Assembly: GCA_041481485.1 (NCBI GenBank)
Contig: JBGPBY010000373.1
Coordinates: 1-7,348, forward strand
Length of the DNA stretch: 7,348 nt
Origin: JBGPBY01 sp041481485
Lineage (GTDB): Bacteria > Acidobacteriota > Terriglobia > 20CM-2-55-15
Direction: 5' to 3'
Positions 6,513 through 7,348 of this stretch are shown piece after piece. The notes below the pieces were generated by a model. The model saw only the letters and a program-made list of their open reading frames with translations. It had not been told where the DNA came from and did not search any database. Each line of letters begins with the position of its first letter. The first letter of the stretch is position 1. The translations under genes and the position numbers were made by a program.

Positions 6513-7148
6513 ATGTTCAGGAAAGCTGCTCGCTATCTGATTCCGGCGATCGTTCTTTTGATTATTGCCGCCGAGGCGGCGTTCCGGCTTGCCGGATCGG
6601 ATCGCGTTGACGGTGACAACCTTGCCAACTGCGTCGTGCTCATTCCTGGGTATCCATCAAAATCCGATGGGACACCTCACGCCATTCAGCGCTTTCGCGT
6701 CGAAGCCGGCGTAGCGGTGTATCGAAAGTATCAATGCAGCCGAATCATCCTTTCGGGAGGCGCCGTGTCAAACCCAAATGTTGAAGCGGAAGTCATGGCA
6801 TCCCTTGCGGAACTTGCTGGAGTACCCTCCAACAAATTGGACGTGGAACGGAATGCCCAATCGACCTGGGAAAACATCGGCTGTTCGAAACCTTACTTTA
6901 AGGATGCGGCGCGGGTACTCATCGTATCGGACCCGCTTCATGCGCATCGGGCGAAGCGGTATGCCTGCCTACAGGATTCTCACCTTTGCTCTTCGGTTTC
7001 TGCCATTGGCGTGACCCCACCGCTCACCGCAATCTGGTGGGCTGTTCCGTTGGCAGTGAACGAAGTCAGAATCAAAATCCAGGACTTTGTCGCTGACGAG
7101 ATCGGACGAAGTCAAGATGCTGCGTCCGACTGTAGGCACGGGCTATGA
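6513..7148 (+). CDS. YdcF/SanA/ElyC-like DUF218 membrane-anchored protein
   Basis: A 211-aa protein with an N-terminal anchor (basic MFRKAAR, then a hydrophobic helix at about 9-27), so the main domain is probably extracytoplasmic. The DUF218 outline is clear: NCVVLIPGYP (39-48), a helix with R60/R63, IILSGG (78-83), E91, STWENI (117-122) and VLIVSDPLHAHRAKR (135-149). In Escherichia coli, members SanA and ElyC affect envelope permeability and peptidoglycan or antigen assembly, but the biochemical reaction of the family is not settled. It starts 14 bases after the patatin stop, with a weak GGGA at 6500-6503, so co-transcription is likely. An upstream in-frame ATG at 6450 would overlap the patatin by 49 bases and bury the anchor helix, so it was not used. 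The C-terminal tail (about 192-211) is polar, and its stop lies in the palindromic repeat that begins at 7142. Confidence 0.88.
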   Translation: MFRKAARYLIPAIVLLIIAAEAAFRLAGSDRVDGDNLANCVVLIPGYPSKSDGTPHAIQRFRVEAGVAVYRKYQCSRIILSGGAVSNPNVEAEVMASLAELAGVPSNKLDVERNAQSTWENIGCSKPYFKDAARVLIVSDPLHAHRAKRYACLQDSHLCSSVSAIGVTPPLTAIWWAVPLAVNEVRIKIQDFVADEIGRSQDAASDCRHGL

Positions 7149-7330
7149 AGGTGTGAAGGGATGCGAATCAAGTAATCCCTCTCCCAACGGGAGAGGGCGG
7201 ACATCAAAAAATGGCGGCCGGGTGACTTGTACCACAAGTTACTTGTGGTACCCCTCACCGGCCGCTGCGCGGCCCCCTCTCCCGTTGGGAGAGGGATTTC
7301 TTGAATCGCATTCCTTCACGCCTTCGTAGA
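7142..7330. repeat. Long palindromic REP/MITE-like element
   Basis: The two halves are near-perfect inverted copies. The outer 40 bases (7142 onward against the complement of 7330 downward) differ at six positions, three of which are G-T wobbles in the left-right pairing. Each half carries its own hairpin: CCCTCTCCC-AAC-GGGAGAGGG at 7177-7197 and CCCTCTCCC-GTT-GGGAGAGGG at 7275-7295. The centre is a perfect 11-bp stem, GTACCACAAGT (7229-7239)/ACTTGTGGTAC (7241-7251), around one T. The halves differ by 8 bases in length between hairpin and centre. CCCTCTCCC/GGGAGAGGG modules with a nearby CTCACC are, from memory, a widespread type of bacterial intergenic repeat. It encodes nothing, and could act as a bidirectional transcription terminator or mRNA-stabilising structure for the patatin operon. 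Confidence 0.8.
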
Positions 7331-7348
7331 CCAAGTCCGTCTCCCATT

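Noticed and set aside
7134..7348. CRISPR-like repeats from the two CCCTCTCCC hairpins
   Set aside because: Only two copies, which are the two arms of one palindrome rather than direct repeats with unique spacers.

Overview
The window looks like chromosomal DNA of a moderately GC-rich Gram-negative bacterium. The coding style, the REP-like hairpin clusters at both ends, and a large patatin beside a NarX/NarL-type two-component pair would fit a soil lineage such as Acidobacteriota. This is an inference with low confidence: no rRNA or other phylogenetic marker is present.

Layout, left to right. Positions 1-150 hold a cluster of short perfect hairpins (REP-like). On the minus strand lies a 62-residue Cys-rich zinc-ribbon-like protein (158-346) with a very strong Shine-Dalgarno, preceded by about 340 bp of non-coding DNA. 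Next, also on the minus strand, come a NarL/FixJ response regulator (684-1334) and its membrane sensor histidine kinase (1331-2662). The kinase is transcribed first, and its stop overlaps the regulator start as ATGA. A 428-bp divergent intergenic region (2663-3090) carries a candidate kinase promoter and a series of hairpins in front of the rightward genes.

On the plus strand, a very large patatin-like phospholipase (3091-6498, 1135 aa) has an intact GASAG nucleophile elbow and DGG dyad, a long middle/C-terminal region of DUF3376/patatin-related type, and three predicted C-terminal membrane helices. Fourteen bases later starts a YdcF/SanA/ElyC-like DUF218 protein with an N-terminal membrane anchor (6513-7148). 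The window closes with a near-perfect palindrome of about 190 bp (7142-7330), a REP/MITE-like element whose left edge appears to supply the stop codon of the DUF218 gene.

How the genes may work together: the kinase and regulator form one phosphorelay operon sensing an unknown extracytoplasmic signal. The patatin and DUF218 proteins probably form a second operon acting at the cell membrane or envelope, one a lipid acyl hydrolase and the other a member of an envelope-homeostasis family. Divergent placement makes regulation of the patatin operon by the phosphorelay plausible, but no binding site could be identified. No CRISPR array, tRNA, rRNA, transposase, integrase or recognisable defence cassette is visible.
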